Of a stretch of 59,617 nt of DNA, positions 1 through 9,013 are shown piece by piece. Under the pieces are notes generated by a model. The model ran no database searches. It saw only the letters and a program-made list of their open reading frames with translations, and had not been told where the DNA came from. Source of the stretch: an uncultured Ruminiclostridium sp. (GTDB taxonomy: Bacteria; Bacillota; Clostridia; Oscillospirales; Acutalibacteraceae); contig CABUCM010000013.1 in the NCBI GenBank assembly GCA_902490005.1, forward strand, positions 1-59,617, written 5' to 3'. The stretch's first letter is position 1. Every line of letters starts with the position of its first letter. The position numbers were made by a program, and so were the translations under genes.

Positions 1-62
1 TTTCATGTAAGGCGCAGGCTGTGCCAGCCTGTCACCGGCGGGCCTTTTTTCTCTTTTGCTTT

Positions 63-590
63 TTACCAAGCCTCGTAATGCACCCTATCCGCTTCCCATT
101 CCGGTTTGTCCGGATGAACCACAGGCGGTTTCGCCGGATATCCAATTCCCAGAATCGAATGAGGCACAATAGTTTTCGGCAGGTGAAAAAGCTCTGCCTG
201 ACCCCTGAACTTGTTTTCTTCCGGATAGGTGCCCAGCCAAACGCTGCCCAGGCCCAAACCATGGGCGGCCAGCGTCATATTCTGGCACGCGATGGAAGCG
301 TCGATGATCCAGTAATCCTTAGAACCCGGATAGGCCCGCTCCAGGTCGCCGCACACTAAAATTCCCACATCAGCGCCCTTCAGCGGCCAAGCGTATTGAC
401 CGTTGACTTCCGCCATTTTCTGAAGGGTTTCCTTGTTTCTGACCACCACAAACGACCATTGCCGGGCGTTGACGCAGCTGGGCCCGCTCATACCCGCCTT
501 TAGAATGGTCTCCAGGTCTTTGTCGCTGACGGACCGCTGAGTAAAATTCCTTACGCTGGTCCTGGTCATAATCGCTTCGATTGCTTCCAA
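63..590 (-). CDS. Nitroreductase-family protein (FMN/NAD(P)H oxidoreductase)
   Basis: A 175-residue protein of the nitroreductase fold, a family of FMN-dependent enzymes that reduce nitro groups, quinones or flavins in the cytoplasm. The N-terminus carries the RTSVRNF FMN-phosphate-binding motif near residues 10-16. It is followed by the conserved GPSCVNARQWSFVVV segment near 35-48, where the asparagine is typical of the family. The GLGSVWLG segment near 112-119 is the usual second conserved block. The start is a TTG placed 8 nt after a strong AAAGGAGG ribosome site; no closer ATG fits. It lies 14 bp downstream of the ABC-exporter gene and is probably the last gene of that MarR-linked operon, which suggests a role with toxic or redox-active compounds. 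The substrate cannot be told from sequence. Confidence 0.85.
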   Translation of the reverse strand: MEAIEAIMTRTSVRNFTQRSVSDKDLETILKAGMSGPSCVNARQWSFVVVRNKETLQKMAEVNGQYAWPLKGADVGILVCGDLERAYPGSKDYWIIDASIACQNMTLAAHGLGLGSVWLGTYPEENKFRGQAELFHLPKTIVPHSILGIGYPAKPPVVHPDKPEWEADRVHYEAW

Positions 591-604
591 GGCTGATTCC
601 TCCT

Positions 605-2497
605 TTACTCTAGCTCAAAGGCCCCGGTATAAAGCTGATAATATTTTCCTTTTTCCTCAATCAGCTTTTCATGGGTGCCGCGTTCGATAATCCTGCCATG
701 GTCCAGAACCATAATGACGTCGGAATTCTTTACCGTAGACAGGCGGTGGGCGATGACAAATACCGTCCGCCCCTGCATCAGGGCATCCATCCCCCGCTGG
801 ACAATGGCCTCTGTGCGGGTGTCGATGGACGAGGTTGCCTCATCCAGAATCATCACCGGCGGATCCGCCACGGCGGCCCTGGCGATAGCCAGCAGCTGGC
901 GCTGGCCCTGAGAAAGGTTGCTGCCGTTGCCGGTGAGCACCGTATGGTAGCCCTGGGGAAGCCTGGTGATAAAGTCGTCCGCGTCCACCCGCTTGGCGGC
1001 GGCGATACACTCCTCGTCAGTGGCGTCCAGACGGCCGTAGCGTATATTGTCCAGCACCGTGCCGGTAAACAGGTTGGTATCCTGCAGCACCACACCCAGG
1101 GCCCTGCGCAGGTCGGATTTCCTGATCTTATTGATGTTGATGCCGTCGTAACGGATTTTACCGTCGGCGATATCGTAAAACCGGTTCAGCAGGTTGGTTA
1201 TGGTGGTTTTCCCCGCGCCGGTGGCGCCTACAAAGGCCACCTTTTGCCCCGGCTCGGCATAAAGGGTGATATTATGAAGAACCGTCTTGTTTTCCTCATA
1301 GCCGAAATCCACATCCATCAGCCGCACATCACCGGTAAGCCGGGTGTAGGTGACGGTTCCATCCGCCTTGTGGGGATGCTTCCAGGCCCACTTGCCGGTG
1401 CGTTCGCTGGTCTCCACCAGCTTGCCGTTTTCTTCCTTCACCTGAACCAGGGTCACATACCCGTGATCGATTTCCGGCTTCTGGTCCAGCAGGGCAAAAA
1501 TACGCTCCGCGCCGGCGATCCCCATCACTACCGCGTTGATCTGATGGGAAACCTGGCCGATGCCGCCGGCAAACTGTTTGGTCATATTCAGGAAAGGAAC
1601 CACCACGCTGATGCTGACGGCCAGGCCGGAAACGCTCAGGTTGGGAACCCCGGAAAGCAACAACAGGCCGCCTGCCAGAGCCACCACCACATACAGTACA
1701 TTGCCGATGTTATTCAAAATTGGGCCTAACGTATTGGCGTATTTATTGGCGGTCTCTGATTCTTTGAAAAGATGGTCGTTGATCTTGTCAAAGTCCGCCT
1801 TGCTCTGATCCTCATGACAGAACACCTTGACCACCTTTTGGCCGTTGATCATTTCCTCGATAAAGCCCTCTTCTTTGCCCAGGGCCTGCTGCTGGCGGAT
1901 AAAGTGCCTGGCGGAGCTTCCGCCGATTTTTTTGGTAATCAGCAGCATAACGGCAACTCCGGCTACCACCACGATGGCCAGCCATACGCAATAGTAGATC
2001 ATGATGCAAAACACCGTCAGAGATGTGATTACCGTGGTCAGCAGCTGGGGAAAGCTTTGGGAAATCATCTGGCGGAGGGTATCGATATCGTTGGTATAAT
2101 AGCTCATAATGTCGCCGTGGTTGTTCTGGTCGAAATACTTGATGGGCAGCTCCTGCATGGTATTGAACATCTTCTCCCGCATCTTTTCCAGGGAGCCCTG
2201 GGTAATTACCGCCATCAACTGGGTGAACAGGGTCGTGGACGCCAGGGAGAGGACGTAAAACAACACCAAAATTCCCACCAGGGAAAGGATCTGCCCTCCC
2301 ACCGCGTTCCAGTCGCCGCTTTGCCAGCTGGTTTCGATCAGGGCGATCACGTTTTGCATAAAGACCGCCGGAATGGAAGTAATCAAAGCGCTGAACACAA
2401 TGCAAACAAGGGTAAGGGGCAGCATTCTAGGATAAAAGCCAAACAAGGTTTTTGCCAGGCGCTTTACCGTGCCCTGGGGTTTGTTTTCATTACGCAT
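605..2497 (-). CDS. ABC exporter half-transporter, canonical ATP site
   Basis: A 630-residue fused membrane-plus-ATPase protein of the multidrug/lipid ABC exporter family. It has an N-terminal six-helix membrane domain and a C-terminal nucleotide-binding domain. Visible motifs are Walker A GATGAGKTT, signature LSQGQRQ, Walker B ILDEATSS with catalytic Glu, and an H-loop IAHRLST. An insert of roughly 40 residues between the membrane domain and the ATPase (VQVKEENGK to TYTRLTG) is longer than usual. I chose the start at 2497 because ATGCGTAA overlaps the stop of the preceding gene by 8 bp, typical of translational coupling. A start 13 codons earlier is possible but lies inside the neighbour. 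It pairs with the next gene as a heterodimer. Confidence 0.9.
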   Translation of the reverse strand: MRNENKPQGTVKRLAKTLFGFYPRMLPLTLVCIVFSALITSIPAVFMQNVIALIETSWQSGDWNAVGGQILSLVGILVLFYVLSLASTTLFTQLMAVITQGSLEKMREKMFNTMQELPIKYFDQNNHGDIMSYYTNDIDTLRQMISQSFPQLLTTVITSLTVFCIMIYYCVWLAIVVVAGVAVMLLITKKIGGSSARHFIRQQQALGKEEGFIEEMINGQKVVKVFCHEDQSKADFDKINDHLFKESETANKYANTLGPILNNIGNVLYVVVALAGGLLLLSGVPNLSVSGLAVSISVVVPFLNMTKQFAGGIGQVSHQINAVVMGIAGAERIFALLDQKPEIDHGYVTLVQVKEENGKLVETSERTGKWAWKHPHKADGTVTYTRLTGDVRLMDVDFGYEENKTVLHNITLYAEPGQKVAFVGATGAGKTTITNLLNRFYDIADGKIRYDGININKIRKSDLRRALGVVLQDTNLFTGTVLDNIRYGRLDATDEECIAAAKRVDADDFITRLPQGYHTVLTGNGSNLSQGQRQLLAIARAAVADPPVMILDEATSSIDTRTEAIVQRGMDALMQGRTVFVIAHRLSTVKNSDVIMVLDHGRIIERGTHEKLIEEKGKYYQLYTGAFELE

Positions 2498-4232
2498 CCT
2501 GATCACCCGCCTTATTTTGAGATGTGTAAATCTCACGGTAGATGTCGTTATGCCGCATCAATTCCCTATGCGTGCCTATGCCGTGGATCCTGCCGCCATC
2601 CATGACGATGATACGGTCCGCGTCCTCCACAGAGGCGGTGCGCTGGGCGATGATGATCTTCGTGGTCTGAGGAATAAACTCCCTCATTGCCTTACGGATC
2701 AGGGCGTCTGTTTTGGTATCCACCGCGCTGGTGGAGTCGTCTAAAATCAAGATCTTCGGCTTCTTAAGCAAGGCCCGGGCGATGCACAGCCGCTGCTTCT
2801 GCCCGCCGGACACGTTGGTGCCGCCCTGCTCGATATAGGTATCATAGCCTTGAGGAAACTGGGAAATAAATTCGTCCGCCTGGGCAAGCTTACAGGCCTG
2901 GACCAACTCCTCATCCGTGGCGTTCTCATTGCCCCAGCGCAGGTTTTCCTTGATGGTGCCGGAAAACAGCACGTTCTTTTGCAGCACCACAGCTACCTGG
3001 TTCCTCAGGGTCTCCAGGTCGTATTCCCTGACATCCACGCCGCCGACCCGTACGGTGCCTTTGGTGGCGTCGTACAGCCGGGAAACCAGCTGCACCAAAG
3101 AGGATTTCGATGAGCCGGTGCCGCCGATAATGCCGATAGTCTCGCCGGATTTAATATGTAAGTCGATATCGGAAAGGGCCATGCGCTCGGCGGTTTTGGA
3201 ATATTTAAAGCTGACGTTGTCAAAATCCACGGAACCGTTCTTCACCTCACAAACAGGATGCGCCGGGTTTTGAAGGGTGCTTCCCTCCGTCAGCACTTCC
3301 ACAATTCTTTTGCCCGATTCGTCCGCCATGGTAATCATCACGAACACCATGGAAATCATCATCAGGCTGCTGAGGATCATAAAGCTGTAGGTCAGCAGGG
3401 CGGAGAACTGGCCCACATCCAAATCTATCCCCCGGGAGGTAATGATGGTGTAGGAGCCAAAGGACAGCACAAACACCATTACCGCGTAAATGCAGAACTG
3501 CATCATCGGATTATTCAGGGCCAGAATCCGTTCCGCCTGCGTGAAGTCGTTGCACACCTCTGTGGCCGCCCGGCTGAATTTCGCTTTTTCATAATCCTCC
3601 CGGACAAAGGATTTCACCACGCGGATCCCTTTCACATTTTCCTGGATAGAAGCGTTCAAGGCGTCGTATTTTTTGAATACCCTTCGGAACAGGGGCATCA
3701 CCTTGCGGATCACCAGGAACAGGCCGAGGCCAAGCACCGGCACCAAAAACAGGAAGATTACCGCCATTTTCCCGCCCATAACAAAGGCCATGACAAAAGC
3801 GAAAACCAGCATCAAGGGGCAGCGGATGGCGATGCGGATAATCATCATGTAAGCGTTCTGGACGTTGGTGACGTCTGTGGTCAGCCTAGTCACCAGAGAC
3901 GACGCGGAGAATTTATCGATATTCTCAAAGGAGAAATTCTGAATGTTGTAAAACATATCCTTTCTCAGATTTCTGGCCAGGCCGCAGGAGGCGGTGGAGC
4001 AGGTATTGCCCGCCCAGGCGCCGAACAGCAGGGAAATTCCCGCCATCACCACCAGCACAAGCCCATAAACCGCGATCACCTGAAATTCACATCCCGCCTT
4101 GATTTGATTCACCAGATTGGCGATCATAAAGGGGATCAGGCATTCCATGACCACCTCAATGGAAACCAGAATTGGCGTCATGATGGATACTTTTTTATAT
4201 TCCCGGATGCTTTTTGCCAATGTTTTTATCAT
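2490..4232 (-). CDS. ABC exporter half-transporter, degenerate ATP site
   Basis: A 580-residue partner of the adjacent ABC exporter, with six predicted membrane helices in the first 300 residues followed by an ATPase domain. Walker A reads GGTGSSKSS and the signature NVSGGQKQR. The Walker B block is ILDDSTSAVD, so the catalytic Glu is replaced by Asp, and the H-loop position reads IIAQRTAS, so His is replaced by Gln. These two changes are the hallmark of the non-hydrolysing site in heterodimeric exporters (TM287/288, BmrCD type). The two genes therefore very likely form one pump with a canonical and a degenerate site. The gene sits directly downstream of the MarR-family gene and a long palindrome. 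The exported substrate is unknown. Confidence 0.9.
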   Translation of the reverse strand: MIKTLAKSIREYKKVSIMTPILVSIEVVMECLIPFMIANLVNQIKAGCEFQVIAVYGLVLVVMAGISLLFGAWAGNTCSTASCGLARNLRKDMFYNIQNFSFENIDKFSASSLVTRLTTDVTNVQNAYMMIIRIAIRCPLMLVFAFVMAFVMGGKMAVIFLFLVPVLGLGLFLVIRKVMPLFRRVFKKYDALNASIQENVKGIRVVKSFVREDYEKAKFSRAATEVCNDFTQAERILALNNPMMQFCIYAVMVFVLSFGSYTIITSRGIDLDVGQFSALLTYSFMILSSLMMISMVFVMITMADESGKRIVEVLTEGSTLQNPAHPVCEVKNGSVDFDNVSFKYSKTAERMALSDIDLHIKSGETIGIIGGTGSSKSSLVQLVSRLYDATKGTVRVGGVDVREYDLETLRNQVAVVLQKNVLFSGTIKENLRWGNENATDEELVQACKLAQADEFISQFPQGYDTYIEQGGTNVSGGQKQRLCIARALLKKPKILILDDSTSAVDTKTDALIRKAMREFIPQTTKIIIAQRTASVEDADRIIVMDGGRIHGIGTHRELMRHNDIYREIYTSQNKAGDQDA

Positions 4233-4277
4233 ACCATATCATTCCCGCTTTCTTAATTCAAATTTTTAATAAAATGA

Positions 4278-4321
4278 CGAGTAATGTTTATCGCGCATAC
4301 CGAAATGATAAACATTACTCG
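4278..4321. promoter_or_regulatory. Perfect 15-bp inverted repeat between marR-type gene and ABC genes
   Basis: CGAGTAATGTTTATC at 4278-4292 is matched exactly by its reverse complement at 4307-4321, with a 14-nt spacer. The repeat overlaps the last codons of the MarR-family gene and lies about 45 bp before the exporter start. It could be the operator of the adjacent MarR regulator or an RNA hairpin that attenuates readthrough. There is no long uridine run on the minus strand, so a simple terminator is less likely. Confidence 0.6.
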
Positions 4322-4806
4322 CTGTTTTTTTTACCGTTCCCGCTGTCGGGAAGGAAGCATTCCCGCTCTTCTCGGTTTTGATCCAAGTCCCACCAATATT
4401 TCACTAAAGTTTCCAGCATTTTCAAAAGGCTTTCCTGTTCTTCCTCAGAAAGGCAGGATACCATTGTTTTGACCTTTCTCTGGTAATCCTTTTCCAGCGC
4501 GGCGGCTTCCCTTTTTCCTGATTCTGTCAGCCTCAGGTTCAACTGCCGCCCGTCGGTTCGGCTTTTGGCTTTTTCTAAAAAGCCGTCGGCCTCCATTTTA
4601 GCCAGAATCTCGCTGAGAGAACCAGAACAAATGCCAAGAAGCTCCTGCAGTTCCCGCTGGGGAAGCTCCTTTTGTTTATTCAGAACTGTAAAAATCCGCC
4701 TTCTTCCCGCTTTCTCCTCCATTTTAAAATAGAGGAAATGGCCGCAGGCCCCCAGATGTTCAATAATCCTTTCCGGCATGGAGCCGCTGATTTTTCTTGG
4801 TACCAT
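4315..4806 (-). CDS. MarR-family transcriptional regulator
   Basis: A 163-residue winged-helix protein. The segment LPQRELQELLGICSGSLSEI looks like helix-turn-helix 2-3, followed by LAKMEADGFLEKAKSRTDGRQ, the conserved MarR wing with its D-G-R turn. The C-terminal helix (EEEQESLLKMLETLVKYW) is the usual dimerisation helix. The start at 4806 follows AAAGGGGGC by about 5 nt; an upstream in-frame start would add 22 residues without a ribosome site. MarR proteins usually repress linked exporter genes and are released by small ligands or oxidation. Here the regulator is first in an operon-like row with an ABC exporter and a nitroreductase, so control of that pump is the natural inference. Confidence 0.85.
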   Translation of the reverse strand: MVPRKISGSMPERIIEHLGACGHFLYFKMEEKAGRRRIFTVLNKQKELPQRELQELLGICSGSLSEILAKMEADGFLEKAKSRTDGRQLNLRLTESGKREAAALEKDYQRKVKTMVSCLSEEEQESLLKMLETLVKYWWDLDQNREERECFLPDSGNGKKNSE

Positions 4807-4948
4807 AGCCGCCCCCTTTCGAAACCCATCGGTATTATTATACCCCCAAAAAAACAAATTGCAAGGTACCAAGGAATCTTATTCGACTGAATTTTCAAAA
4901 AGTTAACATTTAGAAACACGTCCTTGAAAAAAGGCGCATAACGCAGCA

Positions 4949-4977
4949 ATGGCGCCGTGGGGAATCCCACGGCGCCA
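4949..4977. terminator. GC-rich hairpin downstream of phoR-type gene
   Basis: ATGGCGCCGTGGG and its exact reverse complement flank a GAAT loop, giving a 13-bp perfect stem 15 nt beyond the kinase stop codon. The uridine run after it is poor on the minus strand, so it may act as an mRNA 3'-end stabiliser as well as a terminator. Confidence 0.55.
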
Positions 4978-4992
4978 TACCCGGTATTTTTC

Positions 4993-6741
4993 TCAGGAGC
5001 CCAGCAAAGGCAGCCGGACGGTAAACACAGAGCCTTCTCCTACCACGCTTTCCACGCTGACGTCTCCGTGGTAAAGCCCCGCCAAGTGCTTCACAATAGA
5101 CAGGCCCAGGCCGGTGCCGCCGATTTCCCGGGACCGGCTGGAATCCACCCGGTAAAACCGCTCAAACAGACGGGGCAGATGCTCCGCCGGGATGCCGATG
5201 CCGGTATCCCGCACCTTGACCAGCGCCATATTCCGCTGCCGCTGAACGGTCACCGTCACCTTGCCCTGAGGCTTGTTGTATTTGACGGCGTTTTCCACCA
5301 GGTTTCCAAAAAGCTGCTGAAGCCTGGTAGGAGAGGACGCTACGAAACACGTTTCCTCCGCCTTCAGTTCCAGGGTGATCCCGTTTTTCCCGGCGATGGG
5401 CTCCACCCGCTGAAACACGGTCTGAATCTCCTGGGTTAAGTCGCAGGGGACGGTCTCGACATCCTCTTTGGCGTTTTCAATCTGGGAAAGCACCAGCATG
5501 TCGTCGATCAGATGGTGCAGCCGCTCCGCCTCGATATCCAGAACCTCGTAGAAATACCGCCGGGTTTCTTCATCCCGGTCCCCGGATTTCAGCAGCTCGA
5601 TAAAGCCCCGGATAGAGGTCAGGGGCGTTTTCAGCTCATGGGTTACGTTGGCCACAAACTCGCTTCTCAGCTGCTGCAGCTTGCGCATCTCCGTCACATC
5701 AGAGAGCACCAGCAGCCCCCCCTCCTTGGCGTCTTCCGCGTTCAGGGGGGCGGCGTAAACCATCATAATCCGTTCTGAGCCGGGCAGCAGCTTCATTTCC
5801 TTGCGCACCACCCCGTCGATCTCCAGAGCTTCCTTCAGGCAGCCGGCAAGCTGGGTCAGCATAATGGAGCCGTCCAGCTTTTCGCCGATCTTCAGGCTGC
5901 CGTTTTGCAGAAGGGCCTTCGCCCGTTCGTTGAAAAGCAGGATGGCATCGTCCTGGTCCACCGCCAGCACCCCGTCGTCCATGCCCTGGAGCACAGCCTC
6001 CAGCTGCCGGCCCTGCTCCGTCAATTCGGAAAAAGCCTTTTGGGTCTGGTCGGCCATCCGGTTAAAGGACTGGGCAAGCTGGCCGATTTCATTCTGGTAA
6101 TTCTCCGGCACCCGGCTTTCAAAATCCCCGGCGGCGATTTTCCGCGTCGCCTCCGTCAGCCGCAGCATGGGGCGCACGATATTCCTGGAGCTGAACACCG
6201 ACACCACCGCGACGATGGCGCCGCCCAGGCCTATTCCGGCCAGCATAAAAAGGCTCAGCTTGGCAATCGCCTGGTCCATCTCCGTCACCGGCATGGCGGC
6301 CCGTATAATATAATCCCCCAGCACTCTGGCCTCATAAAGATAGGTTTCCCCGGTGCTGTCTGATTTCCTGGTATGAAAGCCGACGCCGCTCTGCAGGGCG
6401 TCCTGCACCTCCGGACGGTCTAAATGGTTCTCATTTTCCGGGTTGATCCCGGTGGGATTGTCCTTGCTGGTCTCTCCCACCACCCGGCCGTCCAAGGTGA
6501 TTACCGTCAGGCGGATGTTCTGGCCCGCGTTCCCCAGGGCCTCCTGCTTCCGCTGGACGAAAGCCTCCGGGTCCTGCCGGATTTCATCCTCGTCTGTGGT
6601 CAGGAGCATGACGGCGGAATCCAGGGTCCGGTGGAATTCCTCCAAATACAAATTCCGCACCAGCGGCATCGTCAGCAAAAACGCCGCAACCAGCCCGATA
6701 ATGACTACGCCCACGTTAATCAGCACTAAGCGTTTCTGCAA
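4993..6741 (-). CDS. phoR: PhoR-type sensor histidine kinase
   Basis: A 582-residue membrane kinase. Order of domains: TM helix about residues 7-27, extracytoplasmic sensor to about 160, second TM helix about 165-187, HAMP linker, PAS domain (about 245-350), HisKA with the phospho-acceptor His in THELKTPLTSIRG, then a HATPase domain with N-box FGNLVENAVKYN, G1 DTGIGIP, F-box FERFYRVD and G2 GGTGLGLSIVKH. The PAS-before-HisKA arrangement and the context next to pst genes fit a phosphate-responsive PhoR. It starts with TTG, 8 nt after GGGGG. It is the last gene of the pst-pho row and follows a terminator-like hairpin, which may lower its expression relative to the response regulator. Confidence 0.9.
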   Translation of the reverse strand: MQKRLVLINVGVVIIGLVAAFLLTMPLVRNLYLEEFHRTLDSAVMLLTTDEDEIRQDPEAFVQRKQEALGNAGQNIRLTVITLDGRVVGETSKDNPTGINPENENHLDRPEVQDALQSGVGFHTRKSDSTGETYLYEARVLGDYIIRAAMPVTEMDQAIAKLSLFMLAGIGLGGAIVAVVSVFSSRNIVRPMLRLTEATRKIAAGDFESRVPENYQNEIGQLAQSFNRMADQTQKAFSELTEQGRQLEAVLQGMDDGVLAVDQDDAILLFNERAKALLQNGSLKIGEKLDGSIMLTQLAGCLKEALEIDGVVRKEMKLLPGSERIMMVYAAPLNAEDAKEGGLLVLSDVTEMRKLQQLRSEFVANVTHELKTPLTSIRGFIELLKSGDRDEETRRYFYEVLDIEAERLHHLIDDMLVLSQIENAKEDVETVPCDLTQEIQTVFQRVEPIAGKNGITLELKAEETCFVASSPTRLQQLFGNLVENAVKYNKPQGKVTVTVQRQRNMALVKVRDTGIGIPAEHLPRLFERFYRVDSSRSREIGGTGLGLSIVKHLAGLYHGDVSVESVVGEGSVFTVRLPLLGS

Positions 6742-6762
6742 GGCGTTTTCCCCCTTGTATTA

Positions 6763-6791
6763 CAAAAAATGGAAGGCGCTTTCCAGCGCCT
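6763..6791 (-). terminator. Attenuator-like hairpin between response regulator and kinase genes
   Basis: On the minus strand AGGCGCT-GGAA-AGCGCCT forms a 7-bp stem and is followed within 5 nt by TTTTTT. It lies in the 76-bp gap between the two genes of an otherwise continuous operon, so partial termination that reduces kinase relative to regulator is a reasonable reading. Confidence 0.6.
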
Positions 6792-6817
6792 GTTTCGTCC
6801 CCTTTTTCCCCGGGGAT

Positions 6818-7525
6818 TTATACCAGGTCCTCCGCGGAGGCGAACCGGTAGCCCACTCCCCGCAGGGTGACGACGAATTTCGGATTATCCGGCTCGTCTT
6901 CAATCTTCTGCCGAAGATAGCGGATATGCACATCCACAGTGCGGGCGTCGCCGAAATATTCCAGCCCCCACACCTTATCCAGCAAAGCGTCCCGGGTCAG
7001 CACCCGGCCGGCGTTTCGCATCAGCATCACCAAAAGGTCGAATTCCTTCATGGTCAGTTCAATGGGCTCCCCGTTTTTCAGGCAGCGCCGGGCCGCCGTA
7101 TTGACAGAAATCGGCCCGCAGGCCAGGATCTCATCCTGCACCGGGGATAAATACTCCTTGCGGCGGATCACCGCCCGCACCCTGGCGCAAAGCTCCTTTA
7201 CGCTGAAGGGCTTGGTGATGTAATCATCCGCGCCCATTTCCAACCCCAACACCCGGTCCACTTCCTCGCCCCGGGCGGTGAGCATCAAAATCGGTATGGG
7301 CCTTGTGGTTTCGTCGGCCCTGATTTTATTGCATACCGCCAGCCCGTCGGGAGGCGGCATCATCCAATCCAGCACGATGGCGTCGGGTTTCCGGTGGCGG
7401 ACCGCCGCCATCAAAGAGATCCCGTCGGCAAATTCCTGGGTTTCAAAGCCGGAATCCTTCAGCGCCAGGGCCGCCAGCTTCCTAATATTTGGTTCGTCAT
7501 CGGCGATATAAACTAAATCTGGCAA
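6818..7525 (-). CDS. OmpR/PhoB-type response regulator
   Basis: A 235-residue two-domain regulator. The receiver has the acidic pair DDEP near residues 9-10, the phospho-acceptor Asp in IVLDWMMPPPDG, the conserved Thr in LMLTARGEE and the Lys in YITKPFSVKE. The C-terminal winged helix ends with the recognition-helix block ARTVDVHIRYLRQKIED and the RGVGYRF wing typical of the OmpR/PhoB class. Located between phoU and the PhoR-type kinase, it is the cognate regulator (PhoB in Gram-negative, PhoP in Bacillus naming). It probably binds the repeat upstream of pstS. The start ATG is preceded by GAGGAAAC. Confidence 0.92.
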   Translation of the reverse strand: MPDLVYIADDEPNIRKLAALALKDSGFETQEFADGISLMAAVRHRKPDAIVLDWMMPPPDGLAVCNKIRADETTRPIPILMLTARGEEVDRVLGLEMGADDYITKPFSVKELCARVRAVIRRKEYLSPVQDEILACGPISVNTAARRCLKNGEPIELTMKEFDLLVMLMRNAGRVLTRDALLDKVWGLEYFGDARTVDVHIRYLRQKIEDEPDNPKFVVTLRGVGYRFASAEDLV

Positions 7526-7546
7526 GTCTGTTTCCTCCTCAGGCTT

Positions 7547-8203
7547 TTAATCGTTCAAATCCGGATGAACGCCGGTTTCCATATAAACCACCCACTCCGC
7601 GATATTGGTGGCGTGGTCTCCCATGCGCTCGATGTATTTGGTAATGAACATCAGGTCCACTTCCTTCATGACGCTTTGCGGGTTTTCGGCAATGGTGCCG
7701 CACACCTCCAGCACGATTTTGCTGAACATGGCGTCTACCTGGTCATCCATCTCGCAGACCCGCCGGGCCAGCTCCACATCCCGAGCGATGAACGCGTTCA
7801 TGGCATTTTCAAACATTATCCCAGCCGTTTCCAGCATCTGCGCCACATGGTTCACCACGTTGGACTGGGCCGGAATTTCCCCCGCCTGGATAATATCGCA
7901 GATGTCGGCGCACTGGTCGGCCACCCGCTCCACATCGGTGATAATTTTCAAGCAGGAGGCGATCACCCGCAGGTCCGTGGCAATTGGCTGCTGAAGCGCC
8001 AGCAGGTTCATGCATACGGATTCAATCTCATGCTCCACCTTGTTGATCTCCCGGTCTCCGCCCGCAACCTCCGCGGCAAGGTCCTTATCCAGGTTTTTCA
8101 GGGCTTCCATGGTTTCGCCGACCCTCCGGTTCACCACGGCGCCCATTTCCTTCATGCTGCGGTTCAGGTCCGCCAGCTTTTGATCGAAATATTTTCTAGG
8201 CAT
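7547..8203 (-). CDS. phoU: Phosphate-transport regulator PhoU
   Basis: A 218-residue helical protein, the usual size for PhoU, made of two PhoU three-helix repeats (about residues 15-105 and 115-210). Acidic metal-binding motifs are visible as DVERVADQCADI in the first repeat and YIERMGDHATNIAEWV in the second. PhoU links the Pst transporter to the PhoR kinase so that signalling is off when phosphate is abundant. It follows pstB by 49 bp and precedes the response regulator by 21 bp, in the classic order. Confidence 0.95.
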   Translation of the reverse strand: MPRKYFDQKLADLNRSMKEMGAVVNRRVGETMEALKNLDKDLAAEVAGGDREINKVEHEIESVCMNLLALQQPIATDLRVIASCLKIITDVERVADQCADICDIIQAGEIPAQSNVVNHVAQMLETAGIMFENAMNAFIARDVELARRVCEMDDQVDAMFSKIVLEVCGTIAENPQSVMKEVDLMFITKYIERMGDHATNIAEWVVYMETGVHPDLND

Positions 8204-8252
8204 TGAAGATTTCTCCTTTTATTATAATGGAATCCATGTGGTTTGTCTACGA

Positions 8253-9011
8253 TTAACCAAACCGGCCGGTGATGTATTCCTCTGTGCGTTTATCACGGGG
8301 CGTATTGAACATAACCTGGGTTTTATCAAACTCGACGACCTCTCCCAACAGGAAAAACGCGGTCATATCCGCCACACGGGCGGCCTGCTGCATATTGTGG
8401 GTCACCACGATTACCGTATAATCCTTTTTCAGTTCCTCCATCAGATCCTCGATTTTTAATGTGGAAATCGGGTCCAGGGCGGATGTGGGCTCATCCATCA
8501 GCAGGATATCCGGCTCCACCGCCAAGGCCCGGGCGATGCACAGGCGCTGCTGCTGGCCTCCGGAAAGGCCCAATGCGGACTTTTTCAGCCGGTCCTTCAC
8601 TTCATCCCACAAGGCGGCCCCCCGCAGGGACCTTTCTACAACCTCATCCAGCTTGGCCCGGCTTTTGATACCGTGGACCCTGGGGCCGTAGGCGATATTA
8701 TCATAAACGCTCATGGGGAACGGATTGGCCTTTTGGAACACCATGCCCGCCCGCTTCCGCAGCAGGGTCACGTCGGTGCGGGGGTCGTAAATATCCTCCC
8801 CGTCGATTTTGATGGTGCCAGTGATTTTACAGCCGTCGATCAGGTCGTTCATACGGTTCAGGGATTTGATGCAGGTAGACTTTCCGCAGCCGGAGGGACC
8901 GATAAAGGCGGTAACCTGATTGGCCGGAATTTCCAAATTCAGGTTTTTCAGGGCGTGAAAATCGCCATAATACAGGTTTACATTCTGAAGGCTTACTTTG
9001 CTGTTCTCCAT
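8253..9011 (-). CDS. pstB: Phosphate ABC transporter ATPase PstB
   Basis: A 252-residue ABC ATPase of the expected length. It shows Walker A GPSGCGKSTCIKSLNRMNDLI, with the SLNRMNDL extension typical of PstB, then the Q-loop VFQKANPFPMSVYDN. Signature LSGGQQQRL, Walker B ILLMDEPTSALDP and H-loop VVTHNMQQA complete the set. It energises phosphate import with PstA and PstC on the inner face of the membrane. The gene begins 2 bp after pstA ends, consistent with one transcript. Confidence 0.97.
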   Translation of the reverse strand: MENSKVSLQNVNLYYGDFHALKNLNLEIPANQVTAFIGPSGCGKSTCIKSLNRMNDLIDGCKITGTIKIDGEDIYDPRTDVTLLRKRAGMVFQKANPFPMSVYDNIAYGPRVHGIKSRAKLDEVVERSLRGAALWDEVKDRLKKSALGLSGGQQQRLCIARALAVEPDILLMDEPTSALDPISTLKIEDLMEELKKDYTVIVVTHNMQQAARVADMTAFFLLGEVVEFDKTQVMFNTPRDKRTEEYITGRFG

Positions 9012-9013
9012 AT

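Noticed and set aside
671..4256. Long plus-strand reading frames opposite the ABC exporter genes
   Set aside because: They mirror strong minus-strand genes with full motif sets, lack ribosome sites and have His/Gln/Gly-rich, non-family composition. They are shadows of GC-rich codon use.
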